From the NCBI GenBank assembly GCA_015698045.1, contig BLAL01000194.1, forward strand, positions 930,001 to 994,000: a stretch of 64,000 nucleotides of DNA. The letters run 5' to 3'. The notes under the pieces are model-generated. The model ran no database searches. It was given only the letters and a program-made list of their open reading frames with translations, and was not told the DNA's origin. The DNA is from Rhizophagus clarus. Its lineage: Eukaryota > Glomeromycota > Glomeromycetes > Glomerales > Glomeraceae. The position numbers and the translations under genes were made by a program. Below, piece after piece: positions 1-12,161 of the stretch (position 1 is the first letter of the stretch; every line of letters starts with the position of its first letter).

Positions 1-1042
1 GTAATCTTTCATATTTAGCACCAGAAGTTCTTTTTAATAAAGAATATACTTTTACATCTGATATTTATAGTATTGTCATGTGGGAAATCTCATCTGGGCA
101 ACCGCCTTTTATTAATAAACATAATTATAATCTTGTAATAAAAATAGTAAATGGAATGAGGCCGAAAATAATACTAGGCACTCCTTTAGAATATAAAGAA
201 TTAATGGTAAAATGTTGGGATGCCAGTCCGACAAAAAGGTCTAATATTATATTTCTTCGTGATCAAATAAGAGTTATTTATAGATTATATTGTCAGAATG
301 AAAATTATGGACATGTAAATAATATTACGAATACTTATAATTCCCAATTAATTCAAATTATAGTATAAGTTCTAATTCCACTAATAATTCTTTTTTTGAG
401 AATGTTAGTAGTGTAAGTTCTAGTAATTTGAATTTTAATAGCAGAATTTATAATGTTAAAAATTTATCTAAACCAAGAAATGCGATAAAAGGTAAGAATT
501 ATTAATTATATATTTATTATATAATCATAACTTTTCATAATAATAACTATTCATTTTAATTGTTTACTTAATAGAAGAACAAGAAAGTAATTATTGAAGC
601 ATGTTCAACTATCATATTTTGGTTTTATTATATTATTTTATTTTTTTTATACTTATCATAGTATACAATATGATTTCGATTTACAAGATAATTCGATTAT
701 TGGTAAGTTAATTAATGTATGTACTGTTGTGAATTTTTTAATTTATATATTTTTGATTATATTTATCTATTTATTTTATTTTTTAATAAAGTGGAAGAGA
801 AGTCTAATAAAAGAATTTATTTTAATGGTAATAAAATCATTTTTGTAATTAGATCATGAGTCAATTAATTTATTTTTTATTGCATTGAAATAGATGATGA
901 AAAAGATTTAACTGCAAACTCCAATAAAAGAGTCAAGTCGAATAATAACGAAGGTAATTGTTATTAAATTTTTATATTATATTTCAATCATACATAAAAT
1001 TCAATGTCAATATATTCAAGGAAACTATATTACGAGTAAGTT
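1..1042 (+). pseudogene. 3' part of a duplicated tyrosine-kinase-like protein kinase gene, broken
   Basis: Enters from the left edge in the kinase C-lobe (NLSYLAPEV, then WEISSGQPPF and the C-lobe CWD..P.KR motif) and is nearly identical to the tail of the intact kinase gene at 9773-11868, in the same orientation. Exon and intron order is preserved: the C-lobe exon to 491, a 12-nt exon 575-586, then the exons beginning with the YHSIQYDFD, VEEKSNKR and DDEKDLT motifs. Against the intact copy it has a 6-bp in-frame loss at the SIGMLMWE motif, a 1-bp loss near 350 that gives an early stop at 366-368, and a lost acceptor AG before the YHSIQYDFD exon. These changes make a functional product unlikely. 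The N-terminal half lies outside the window, so whether that part is intact cannot be seen. Confidence 0.85.
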
Positions 1043-1195
1043 GGATCTTAACTATTTAAAACTCTAAAAGATTTGCTGGCTGCCGTTTCACTTTGACTTG
1101 TATTTAATAACTGTTACTTGCAATTATTCATTAATATAATTTTCTTTTATCAATTAGATTAAATCTCATCTTCACATTTATCTATTAATTATACT

Positions 1196-1640
1196 GTTGA
1201 AATGTCATGGAATAACTCAAAATCCAAATACTAAAGATGGTTTTATATTATTGTGAGAAAGGTAATTTGAAAAATCATATAAATAAACTTAATCTTATAT
1301 AGGCTATAAATTATAAATTGATAATTTACAAAGAGGATTTTAGATATTCATAGTTCTGGATTTGTTCATAGTTTTCATACAAGTAATATTTTACTTTGAT
1401 CTATTTATAAGCGATTTAGTGAATTTTTAGATATTAAATAAAGGACAGACCAATAATTTCCGAAGATGTATCCAAAATTAGATAGATTTGATAATAAAAT
1501 GTTGGGATGCTGATGGACCAACTATTAAAGAATTGTATCAGATATTAGAAAGATGTAATAATGAAAAAGATATGAAAATAATGAATTATATTCTCAAATA
1601 AAGAATGTCATGAAGTTGTAGAAAAACTATTAAGAAATAG
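1196..1640 (+). pseudogene. Decayed kinase fragment
   Basis: Translation in several frames gives kinase landmarks in order: a hinge-like CHGITQNPNTKDGF, a KGNLKNHI segment, an IHSSGFVHS..TSNILL catalytic-loop remnant, then a C-lobe remnant near NKMLGC. Stops and frame changes interrupt it throughout, and the catalytic HRD is lost. It is unrelated in detail to the fragment just upstream, so it is a second, older kinase relic rather than part of the same copy. Confidence 0.7.
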
Positions 1641-1873
1641 AAGTTGTTTTAATTGTTATTATAATTTTAATAAGGAACAATAATTATATCAATTAAAAAA
1701 AAAATATTATATTTAATTGGTGTAAATTTTTAAACTTGATTTTGGATAAATTTAATATTGAATAAAAACTGAATATAAATAACTATCCTAGTTTATTGTA
1801 AAATTTATAAAATTCATAATACAAAATATTGTTATATAATATATAATTCAATAAATAAAAATAATAAATATAA

Positions 1874-4282
1874 TTAAACTTTAATTATACATTCAAAACA
1901 CTCAGAGTCTTCTTTAACTAAAAATTTAGTAATGTTGCGACTCGTATAATATGCTTGTGAATGAGGTTGTATAATAGTAGAAACATTAGTTTGTTCTTGT
2001 ACTAAAGTATTGTTAGCTTTTACAAATTCCAACATGTCATTGTATAATTTGTCATTGACATCTGATACTTTATACATATGATTTCCATCCCTATTTATTT
2101 TATAAAATTTACTAATACACCTAATCCATTCGGATACTTCATGTTCAAGCTCTGTTATAATTGGTCTATTGGAAGGATTTGAATCCCAACATCTTTTCAT
2201 TAAATCTACATAACACTTTGGAGTATTTCTTATAATTTTAGGACGTTTACTTTTGCAAATATCATAGATAAGTTGATGATCATGTGCTCTATCATTAAAT
2301 GGAGGAATACCTGATGTAAATTCCCACATTATTATTGAAAGACTGTAAATATCACTTGCTGGAGTATAAGGTTTTTTTCTTAGTACTTCAGGTGCTATAT
2401 AAGGCATGACTCCATAAATTTCATTATTTTCTTTATCAGAAGTTTGTAAATCATTTATAGGTTTACATAATCCCAGATCAATAATAAATAATTCATTATG
2501 ATTATCTGACATTAAAATATTACCATCATGAAGATCACTATGAATTAAATTTGATTCATGAATTACTTTAAGTCCTAATATAATTTTTATCAATAATTGT
2601 AATTTGTCTTGCCATTTAAGTTTAATTATATCAGATAAACATTTTCTTAAATTTCCTTTTTTTGCATAACTCATTACTATTATATAATTTAAATTATATG
2701 GATCTTGAGTAATTCCAAAGAATTGAATAAATTTTGAAAATGAATTTTTCTGACAGTTATAATGATATTTCCACTAGTATATGAATTGTAAAAAATTAAT
2801 TTAATGTAAATAAAAAATTAGTTATTAAATATAAATACTATACCTCATTTAAAAATTTATCATTGATATTTGATGAATTATTAAGTATTTTAAGAATAAC
2901 ATCATAACCTGTTTGGAAGTTCCATCTATTCCATTGTTGTTTTTCAAAATTCCAACTATCAATGGGACCATCTAACCAAATAGCTTTATAAATTTCACTA
3001 AATCCTCCTTTATCATAATAATTAATATTTAACAATTTATTATAAGGTATCCATTCCAAAACTTCATAATTATTTTTAGCATTTAATTGAGCTTCTTGAA
3101 TAAATTTATCAATATATTTATTTTTACTAGACCAATTTGAGAAATCTTGTTGAAATTGTTTGGAATTACATTGTTGACACCATTTGTAATTTGTAAATAA
3201 TTGTTTGCATTTATTACAAAATCTATTATTAAAACTTATATTACCATCCTCTGCCGCTTTCTGATACCAGCAAAAGGCTTTTCCCATGTCCACTTCTGTC
3301 CCCTTTCCATTTTCATAACAAAGGGCCAAATTAAACATTGCTTTTGCATCACCATTCTCTGCCGCTTTCTGATACCAGCAAAAGGTTTTTTTCAGGTCCA
3401 CTTCTGTCCCCTCTCCATTTTTATAACAAAGGGCCAAAATAAACATTGCATTTGCATTACCATTCCCTGCCGCTTTCTGATACCAGCAAAAGGCTTTTCC
3501 CAGGTCCACTTCTGTCCCCTCTCCATTTTCATAACAAAGGGCCAAATTAAACATTGCTTTTGCATTACCATTCTCTGCCGCTTTCTGATACCAGCAAAAG
3601 GCTTTTTCCAGGTCCACTTCTGTACCCTCTCCATTTTCATAACAAAGGGACAAAATAAACATTGCATTTGTATCACCATTCTCTGCCGCTTTCTGATACC
3701 AGCAAAAGGCTTTTTCCAGGTCCACTTCTGTCCCCTCTCCATTTTCATAACAAAGGGCCAAATTAAACATTGCTTTTGCATTACCATTCTCTGCCGCTTT
3801 CTGATACCAGCAAAAGGCTTTTTCCAGGTCCACTTCTGTCCCCTCTCCATTTTCATAACAAAGGGACAAAATAAACATTGCATTTGTATCACCATTCTCT
3901 GCCGCTTTCTGATACCAGCAAAAGGCTTTTTCCAGGTCCACTTCTGTCCCCTCTCCATTTTCATAACAAAGGGCCAAATTAAACATTGCTTTTGCATTAC
4001 CATTCTCTGCCGCTTTCTGATACCAGCAAAAGGCTTTTTCCAGGTCCACTTCTGTCCCCTCTCCATTTTCATAACAAAGGGACAAAATAAACATTGCATT
4101 TGTATCACCATTCTCTGCGCTTTCTGATACCAGCAAAAGGCTTTTTCCAGGTCCACTTCTGTCCCCTCTCCATTTTCATAACAAAGGGACAAAATAAACA
4201 TTGCATTTGTATCACCATTCTCTGCCGCTTTCTGATACCAGCAAAAGGCTTTTTCCAAATCCTTTTTTGTATTACTTAACAT
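1874..4282 (-). CDS. Sel1-repeat protein kinase (tyrosine-kinase-like), with a 1-nt lesion
   Basis: Starts at ATG 4282 (MLSNTKKDLEKAFCWYQ). Exon 1 is 4282-2844 and exon 2 is 2749-1874, with a GT-AG intron at 2843-2750 just after LNE, the same intron position as in the other kinases here. Order: about ten 36-residue Sel1 units, a Cys motif (CNKC..CQQC), the EWIPYNKL linker, then a kinase domain with Gly loop DKGGFSEIYKAIW, beta-3 VILK, catalytic loop HSDLHDGNIL, IDLGLC in place of DFG, and YIAPEVL. Sel1 arrays are protein-binding solenoids, so it probably tethers a signalling kinase to partners. One Sel1 unit lacks one base near 4116 relative to its neighbours, shifting the frame after the first two units. 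Either an assembly error, a later start inside the array, or a broken gene. The HRD Arg is Ser, so activity is uncertain. Confidence 0.85.
3241..4260 (-). repeat. Sel1-coding tandem array, 108-bp units in a 216-bp higher-order pattern
   Basis: About ten 108-bp units (36 codons) with the shared block CTTTCTGATACCAGCAAAAG on the plus strand. From about 3540 to 4100 units alternate between two types, one encoding NAKAMFNLALCYENG and one DTNAMFILSLCYENG, so the recent unit of amplification is a 216-bp pair. Units at the 3' coding end (3241-3500) are more diverged. Because 108 is divisible by three, other frames on both strands also stay open, giving spurious long ORFs. Confidence 0.92.
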
Positions 4283-4503
4283 TTTTCTAATAAACTAAGA
4301 AATAAAAAAGTATTATAAGTTTAAAATGCAAATATTTATGTTATAGCATATGCAAAATGTTACACATGCAGATAAACAAGCATTTATATGGATTTATTAG
4401 TAATCCGAGCATGATCAGAATATGACAACTTTATAGGCTATTTGACTATCAATTATATGTATTTATCACTGCCTATTAATCAAATTTTATGATTTACTTG
4501 CGG

Positions 4504-4538
4504 ATTGAGAATTGAGAATTGAGAATTGAGAATTGAGA
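4504..4538. repeat. Microsatellite, 7-bp unit ATTGAGA
   Basis: Five near-perfect copies of a 7-bp unit immediately after TTTACTTGCGG. The same TTTACTTGCGG string recurs near 6680, suggesting both are pieces of one dispersed repeat. Confidence 0.8.
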
Positions 4539-4579
4539 GTTAAGTGGAAGCGTAGCAAAAGAGTATGTTCTGTATCACA

Positions 4580-5240
4580 ATTCCGCATTTTTTGGTGGTT
4601 TTTTTTTCGAAAAATTTGTGTACAATTTTTAAAACGTGACATAACCGTGCAAACTACAGGTACGTTTCTTTTGGATGTTTTTAATCGTGCCATATTTAGT
4701 TCTCTTTTTTTTTTACTTCACAACTTCCGAACTTCGTTATTTTTTATATTGCAACTTGGCGTTATTTCATCTCCCTTATTCATTCTCATCTCCATTTCTT
4801 TAAAAAAAAAAAAAATTATTTTTTCTAACTTTTTATAAAAATATTTTTTTTTTTATTTTCTTCGTTTTAATCCTTTTTTTTTACTTTCTCATTTTTTTAA
4901 AGAAATTTTTTTCTTTTATTTTTCGCTTTTACAATTTTTTTTTGTCCTTTTTAAAAAATTTTTTTTTAAGTTTCTCTCTTCCCGCTTTGTTTTTAAAAAA
5001 TAAAAAATTTTATATTCTTATTCCCTTTCATTTTTTTTTATTTTTCTATTTTTTTTTTTTTTTTTTTTTTTAAAAAAAAAAGTTATTTCCATTTTGATTC
5101 CTCTCTTTTACAAAAAAAAAAAAATTTTCTTTTATTTTTCATTTGTTTTTAAATTCTATGCTCTTTAAAATCTCCATTTCCTCTTTTTTTTTTGAAAAAA
5201 GAACTTTATTTCCCTTTCCCTTCTATTTAAAATCTTTGCT
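4580..5240. repeat. T-rich low-complexity tract
   Basis: More than 600 bp of T runs separated by short C-containing words on the plus strand, including one run of over 20 T near 5050. No coding signal on either strand; read as low-complexity spacer. Confidence 0.8.
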
Positions 5241-7340
5241 TTAGTTTATGCAACATGACGAACTTATTGAACAATTAAATTATGTATTTTTTAATTAAGA
5301 AACATACTAACGTTTCTTTATATTATTTCTTTCTCCTTTATTAAGTCGCCAGATTTCTTAAATGAACCAGACTTGAAATATAAGTGAGAGAAGGTGAACT
5401 TTCTTTTTTATAATAAATATTTTATCTTTTTTTTTTTTTAGATTGCTGAACTTGAACTCAGATCCCTTTGTAGGATATGGACTTCCGATTGAAAAACCGG
5501 ACTTAGTGCAAATACTGCAAATGGAAAAGCTTGATTTCATGTCCAAATGCAGATTCTTTACATTTATTCGAGAGTAACTAGCTTCAACAATTATGTTTTG
5601 TAGTTCATGATAAGAAACTATAATTAAAGTCATAATATATTGAATAATTTGTCGGCTTCATTTTTGTGCCGAGCTCATTAAATAACAAGTCAAATGTTAT
5701 CATCATATTTAAGACATTAATGGCAATCAAAGTTATTTTTTCATCTATATTTATACAATCAATCACAATCTGGATCAAATATTTCTGAATGAATAATAGT
5801 CCATAAATATCGCCATCTCCTCTTAATACAATTTTAAATACATGATAGTACATTTACATAAATTTTTTGTATTAATTATAAGAACCTTATTCTTGTCTCG
5901 TATCTGACTTGTTGACCTCCCATGTAATATAATCTTGGCGATTCATTAATTGTAATACTCTTGGTATTGCACTCCATCACCGATCAAATAAGATTGAAGA
6001 AGATCAAGATTTAATTGAATATAAACACCAGTATTTTCTTAATCGTCATAAAAAATTTCAGTTACGAATGAATTTTGATTTTCTACTTGCACATAAAATA
6101 AAAATTTTTATTGTTTGAACTTTTTAAAAAAAAAATAAATAAATAAATAAAATGAAGATATATGAGGGATATCCTTTTTATAAATATCGTATTTATATCC
6201 AATGACCCCATATATTGAATATTTTGTTTATGTATTATGATGTAAATAGGCCTCTGTAATATTTTAAAATAACGTATTTTTCACACACTAACTCATCTAC
6301 TTTTTTTATATTATACTATTTATATTCTATTGATCGTAATAAATAAATAAAATGATCAATTGATAACGAAATTCATTATTAATTTCGTTTATCGCTTTTG
6401 TTTGTAACTAAGCATTCCAACCTACAAAATTACATTCATAAAATAAATAAGTTCGACTAACCTTAAACGGAATTCGCCTGAGTGTGTATTAGAGAATCGT
6501 GATATTTAGATTACTTATATAAATTAATTTGAATTGTGTATGATTGCATAATAGTGGCAGTGTCTAAAATTCAAAATTTTTTTTTACTTGCAGCCCGCAA
6601 CTACAAAAGTGGCTTAAATGCGGGCTATTAATTTTAGTAACATCCAAATTTAATTATAAGGTTGCGCTAAATCATAATTTACTTGCGGATTAATAAATTA
6701 CAAAATAAAAACAAAAATAAAAAAAATTGTAATTATATTATTATACTTCTAAATTTTTATTGAATTCAAATTAAAGTTTACAATTATTTACTAATACGTC
6801 TAGAAATCTTTGCCAAGTATCAAACGCCTTTTCAAAATCAAAATCTTTGAGTTTTGAAAAATTACAAACATGCCTGCGGAATTTGCACAAATCGTTGAAA
6901 ATTAACTGCGGAAACTGCATGTGCACTTTTAATTTTGCTAGCGGTATAAGGCCAAGATTTCGAAAAATATTATAATTGATTTATTACTAAAGTGTAGGCT
7001 AGGGTAATGAGTATTTTAGAATTGAAGCTATAATGTATTAATGATTTAATATTTATTAGTTTATAGGGAATCTAGAAACTAGCACTGTAAAGTTATAAGT
7101 TATTAAAAGGAGCTAGACAAAATGGTGGCTTTAACAACGAATTTAAATAAAAAATATATTTTTAACTAATAAACGAACCTACAGAAATCACCTGATCAAA
7201 AGGCGGTTTCACGGTGGAGGACACTGCATAATGAGATTAATTATTATTATATCAGATATTACACTATTACCATAGAATTACCGTATCTATGACAAAAAAT
7301 ATTTGTATCTTATATATATAAAAAAAATTATGTCAGAATT
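5241..7340. other. AT-rich intergenic stretch with weak coding relics
   Basis: No gene can be supported. Two stretches look like short protein relics that I do not recognise: minus strand 5850-5610 (YGLLFIQKYLIQIVIDCINI) and plus strand about 5970-6110 (HHRSNKIEEDQDLIEYKHQ). A small perfect hairpin (AGCCCGCA 6592-6599 with TGCGGGCT 6619-6626) stands out in GC. The rest is AT-rich spacer. Confidence 0.5.
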
Positions 7341-7744
7341 AAATAATTGACTTGAAATTTTATCGTAATTTTCTCACGTTTGGTTAGTCAGAAATATGAG
7401 CAATTACCCAGAGTGGTTTAGTTAAATTTATTACAAGAAGTGGTTTAGTGAATCAATTACGTGTATATACATGGAAAATCAGGAAATTGGAGTATCAGGC
7501 AAAATTAAGCCATCAAAAAAATATTTTATCATATCATGAGCAGTAATTCCGACCGCTTCTAAAATACCAAATTTAGGTCATTTACTATTATTAATCTGAA
7601 ACTAATTTAATAGTATCTGATAATCTTCATCAGCATTCAAACTATCATCACTATTAGGCTTATTCCAAGCTTTAGCGAAAATGTCTGTTATATGGCTCAT
7701 TACAATAGTAGTAGTACATACAGTAATACCAGCTGGTTGAAGTA

Positions 7745-9059
7745 CCCTATGAAAAAACTGTGTGTGATTTTTGTTGAATTAACATTCAATTAAATTTACT
7801 ACAATTTCACTACAATTTCTATATATTTGACCGTACAATAATTGTGCAATAATTGTGCTAAAAATTGCAATAAATCACACAATAATTGCATGGTAATTTG
7901 TACAATAATTATCCTATTTTTGTCCTGAATTTATATGATTATTGTCCAATTTTTGAGCCAAATTTTAGGCCGAATTTTAGGTATTATGATAGGTCAAATA
8001 CTAAAATTTTACAGTAATGACAGGCAAATTTATAAAGTAAAATTATGAATTTTTATTAATTTAAAATATAAAAATATACAAAATATTTATAAATAAAATA
8101 CTATATTTTGATATAAATCATAAATGTAGAAAATATAAGAAAATAAAATAAAGTATGTTAGTAACAGTAAAGTATCAAAGAAGAGTAAATTATTAGTGTA
8201 AGAAAATTATAAGTATTAAAATAAAAAGTATGAAGTTAGTAAAAAAGGCAAATTAGTAGTGTTGAAAAATAAATTATTAGTATTTAGTAATATATAAAAA
8301 ATATGATTAGCAAGTGTTGAAAGTAATAGTAAATTATTAGTGTTAGTAGTAAAAAAAGTATGAAGTTAGTAAATAAGCAAGTTAATAACGTTAAAATGTA
8401 AAAAAGTTAGGAAAATAAATAAAAAGATAATAGAAAACAAGTTTTTCTTACCTGAAATTTTGAAGTTAAAAAAAAGGTTTTAAAAAAAAAAAAACAAACA
8501 TTTCGCGTCATATTTATTTTGACGATCAGATCATGTGATTAATATACAATTTTAAGATGCATAAATCTGGCCAAATTATAATTCTGGCCGGAACTAATTC
8601 TGTAACTTAAAAAAGTTTGGATTTTTTTTAGTTACGAAGCACTACAAAAATTGTACCAATAGGTCCAGAAGATACCCATTTATAAACAAATATGCAGTTG
8701 AATTTTGTGTAAACTTACTGCATAAATCACTTAGGAAAATATATTCGTAATGATGGTTAAAAGTGGTCTATTTGCCCCAAAAAGTGGTCAAATATTGTAT
8801 GGTAGGATTACTCAAAAATTGAATGCTTTCTGTATCTTAAATACAAATTTTATACCCTAAAATTTTTATTGCACAAAAATTGAACATTTTCTATATTTTA
8901 AATTTAAGTTTATTTGCAATTGTACAAAAATTGCACACTTTTAACACACTATAAATAACTGTATGGTCATTTTTATCCAAAAAACTGCAATAATTGAATG
9001 ATTTTCACACAGAATCGAACAAATATTGCACAAATATTGGATGATCTTTTTTCATAGGG
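7745..9059. mobile_element. Non-autonomous TIR DNA transposon, 1.3 kb
   Basis: Begins CCCTATGAAAAAA and ends TTTTTTCATAGGG, a perfect 13-bp terminal inverted repeat, with weaker inverted similarity continuing inward (both ends reach CATTCAATT). Flanked by AGTA at 7741-7744 and 9060-9063, a candidate 4-bp target duplication. Subterminal regions are crowded with CAATAATTG and TTGCAC words on both strands, the kind of repeated subterminal sites a transposase binds. No ORF inside, so it would depend on a transposase elsewhere. Superfamily not assigned. Confidence 0.8.
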
Positions 9060-9068
9060 AGTAATGGG

Positions 9069-9432
9069 TAGGGATGGCAACGGTCAGTCATGGTCGGTCA
9101 TTGGTCGATTATAGGTTAAGGGCCTTTGACTGACCGACCGTTTTGATTGACCAGTTTTCTGACCGTTTAACCGACCGTTTGACTGCTGACCTCTTTTTAA
9201 CGAATTTAATCAAGATAAAATGTTAAAAATGTTTTTATTAGCGGATCTAATCAAAAAAAAACGTTATTTAACATTTTTTATTGATTAAATTCATAAAAAA
9301 ATGTTAAATGAATAAGGTTGGTTAAATTGTCAGTTGACGGTCGGTTAAATGGTCGGTCAGAAGCCTTTGACCGACCGATATCGGTCACGGTCATGGCCGG
9401 TTAATAACCGTGACCGTTGCCATTCCTAGCTA
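9069..9432. mobile_element. hAT-like foldback MITE, about 364 bp
   Basis: Left end TAGGGATGGCAACGGTCA, right end the inverse of TAGGAATGGCAACGGTCA with a small extra GCTA. Nearly the whole element folds back on itself (repeated GGTCGGT / ACCGACC words and a central AATGTTAAA-type inverted pair). GTAATGGG at 9061-9068 and GTAGTGGG at 9433-9440 form an 8-bp target duplication with one mismatch, as expected for hAT elements. Non-coding. Confidence 0.82.
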
Positions 9433-9772
9433 GTAGTGGGAGACGAGTTGCATCAGATACTGTATTTCTCTACTTACGCTCATACCATTATTATTCGATG
9501 AAATTTATCAGAATTTTCTTCAGCAATTAATCTCATTGAGCTTTCAAATGATTTTTTGATGTTTAATGTGTCCTGAAATTCTTCTTATACCTAAATTTAA
9601 ATCATCTTGTTACACAATTTTACACACACGATTAGGATTTCGTACGACTATTCTTTGTTCATACCCTTTTACAAAAATTTTGTGAAACTAATCGGAGTTA
9701 TTTAAAAACCTTATTTTAAATTCACCCTTTCCAGATTAAAATTTTTATTTATCCATTTTATCATACACTATT

Positions 9773-11868
9773 ATGGATACTATTCGAGAAGAATTAGTTA
9801 GTGCTGCAATTGAAAGAGCATATGCATTATTAGACCATAATCAAAATAATTTAGAAAAACAACATGAATTTAAAAAACAAATAGTTCTTGCTGACAAATC
9901 TCTTACAAAAGTTGAAACATTATATGCAATAAAATTACTAAATAAAGATTTTGATGTATATAAAATTCTTTTTAATGAAGGGAAAGAAAGAATTTGTGAG
10001 GATTGTCAAAATAAATGTTTAGCTACATTATATTGTGAACATTGTATTCGAAATTATTTAAAAGGAAATTTTTCAAATTGGACATCTGGGAATGATGATG
10101 TTGATAATTTAATAAAGAAATGTCAAATGGAGACACTTCAACCGGATCGCATAGCAGAATGGATTCCATATAACAATTTACAAAATATTAAATATTTAAC
10201 TAAAGGTGGATGTTCTGAAATTTATACAGCAGATTGGATTAATGGACGTTATGAAGAATGGGATTTAAAAGAAAAACAATTAAAAAGATTTGGATGCGCA
10301 ATAGTAGTACTCAAAAAATTAGTAAATATTGAAAGTGCTAATAAAAGTTGGTTTGAGGAGGTAAATTTAAAATATTTTAAATTTATTGAAAAATTTGAGT
10401 TAAACTTTTAATTTTTGTAGGGTATATCGCATCTACACTTAAATAACAAATCTGCCGGTCTTATAGTGCAATGTCTTGGTCTAACTCAAAATCCATTAAA
10501 TGGAGATTATATGCTTGTAATGAATTACATGAATATAAATCTAAGAGAATATTTGAATCAAAATCATAATAAACTCACGTGGAAAAACAGGTTTCAAATT
10601 GTAGATAGTATACTGTATGCAGTTTCTTATATTCATGAAGAGAATGCGATTCATAGAGATTTACATTCCGGAAATGTATTATTTAGTTATATTAATCAGA
10701 GATTTTATGTTAGTGATCTTGGATTTTGCGGACCAGCTGATATGCCATTAAATAGTATATATGGTAATCTTTCATATATAGCACCAGAAGTTATTGTTAA
10801 TAAAAACTATACTTATGCATCTGACATTTATAGTATTGGTATGCTTATGTGGGAAATCTCATCTGGACAACCGCCTTTTATTAATAAACATAATTATGAT
10901 CTTGCAATAAAAATAGTAAATGGAATGAGGCCAAAAATAGCACCGGGCACTCCTCTAGAATATAAAGAATTGATGATACAATGTTGGGACACTAATCCGA
11001 CGAAAAGACCTGATATTAACACTCTTTTTGATAAAACAAGTGATATTTATAGATTATATTGCCAAAATGAAAATTACGGGCAGGAAAATAACATTGCGAA
11101 TACTTATAATTTCCAATTAGATTCAAATTTTAGTATAAGTTCTAGTTCCACTAATAATTCCTTTTTTGAGAATGTTAGTGTATGTTCTAGTAATTTGAAT
11201 TTTAATAGTGGAGTTTATAGTTTTGAAAATTTACCTGAACCAAGAAATGCAACAAAAGGTAAGAATCATACTGTATATTGTATAATTTTAACTTTTTATA
11301 TTATTAACTATTATTTATTTACTTTATAGAAGAACAAGAAGGTAATTATTGAAACATGTCCAACTAAATATTGTTATTTTGATTTTATTATATTAATTTG
11401 TTTTTTATAGCTTATCATAGTATACAATATGATTTCGATTTACAAGATGATTTGATTACTGGTAAGATTAGCAATTAATGTATATATGGTATTGTGGATT
11501 TTTTTTTAATTTATATTATATTTTTTTTAAAATATATAAAGTAGAAGAGAAGTCCAATAAAAGAATTTACTTTAATGGTGATAAATCATTTTACTATTGT
11601 CAATTACAAAATTAAGCATGAGTAACATAAATTATCTAATTTAACACATTAAAATAGATGATGAAAAAGATTTAACTATCAACTCTAATAAAGAAATAAA
11701 ATCAAATAACAATGAAGGTAAATTATTTTCAAATTTTCATATATTATTTTCATATAAATAATATTTGATATATTTTTAGAAATACCATATCATGAAATTC
11801 AATGTAAACAGTATATTCAAAGAAACTATATTACGGGTAAGATGGATCTTAATTATTTATTAAATTAA
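9773..11868 (+). CDS. Tyrosine-kinase-like protein kinase with a micro-exon tail
   Basis: Proposed exons: 9773-10360, 10421-11258, 11330-11341, 11411-11461, 11542-11577, 11658-11717, 11780-11868, giving about 557 residues. Domains: a helical N-terminus (1-75), a Cys motif (CEDCQNK, then CEHC), EWIPYNNL linker, degenerate Gly loop TKGGCSEIYTADW, beta-3 VVLKKL, hinge QNPLNGDYMLVMNY, catalytic loop HRDLHSGNVLF, SDLGFCG as DFG, SYIAPEV and C-lobe. The catalytic residues are present, so it may be active. The tail is coded by five short exons, all joined in phase 1 and all keeping frame (EEQEAYHSIQYDF, then VEEKSNKRIYFN, DDEKDLTINSN, EIPYHEIQC). The stop at 11866 assumes read-through of the last possible donor at 11836. 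A second, broken copy of the tail lies at 1-1042. Confidence 0.85.
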
Positions 11869-11916
11869 AACAATATCATTATTATTTTAGTTCGTAAAAT
11901 TTCTATTATTTTATTA

Positions 11917-11985
11917 GAATTATTTAAACACTAAGAATATTAGCAAATATTCGCAATTTCTCTTAGTATGTAATTTAAATAATTC
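11917..11985. repeat. Imperfect palindrome downstream of the kinase gene
   Basis: GAATTATTTAAACACTAAGA at 11917-11936 pairs with the inverse at 11961-11985 (extra 5 nt in the right arm), leaving a 24-nt loop. Could be a transcript 3' hairpin or a small foldback element; no target duplication seen. The rest of 11869-12161 is AT-rich with no gene. Confidence 0.55.
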
Positions 11986-12161
11986 CTTTTGTTTGTAAGC
12001 GTATACCGATATATAGTAATAATTTGAACAATATGAACTCCGACGGTCAATAATGTAATTATGTTATCAGAATTCGTTAATAAATATTATGATATTATTT
12101 ATAATAAACTCTGCACCAAAATGTAAATTTCGTTGATTGTTTATTATGATATAATCAAAAC

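Larger units (their letters stand above)
7360..9560 (-). pseudogene. Decayed coding remnant of unrecognised family, split by two inserted elements
   Basis: On the minus strand the pieces 9550-9433 (EEFQDTLNIKKSFESSM, then SDATRLPLLQ) and 7744-7420 (PAGITVCTTTIVMSH, ITDIFAKAWNKPN, DSLNADEDYQ, ILEAVGITAHDMIKYFFDG) join in sense once the two inserted elements are set aside. It is old and has several breaks. I do not recognise the family; a retroelement or a host multicopy family are both possible. Confidence 0.45.

Noticed and set aside
3201-4127. A 308-codon open frame on the plus strand opposite the Sel1 array, and a Lys/Arg-rich minus frame 3392-4282
   Set aside because: Both come from 108-bp repeats that keep every frame open; the Sel1 frame has the recognisable domain.
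4533-4838. A 101-codon frame in the T-rich tract
   Set aside because: Composition is Phe/Leu/Lys low complexity from T runs; no conserved text.
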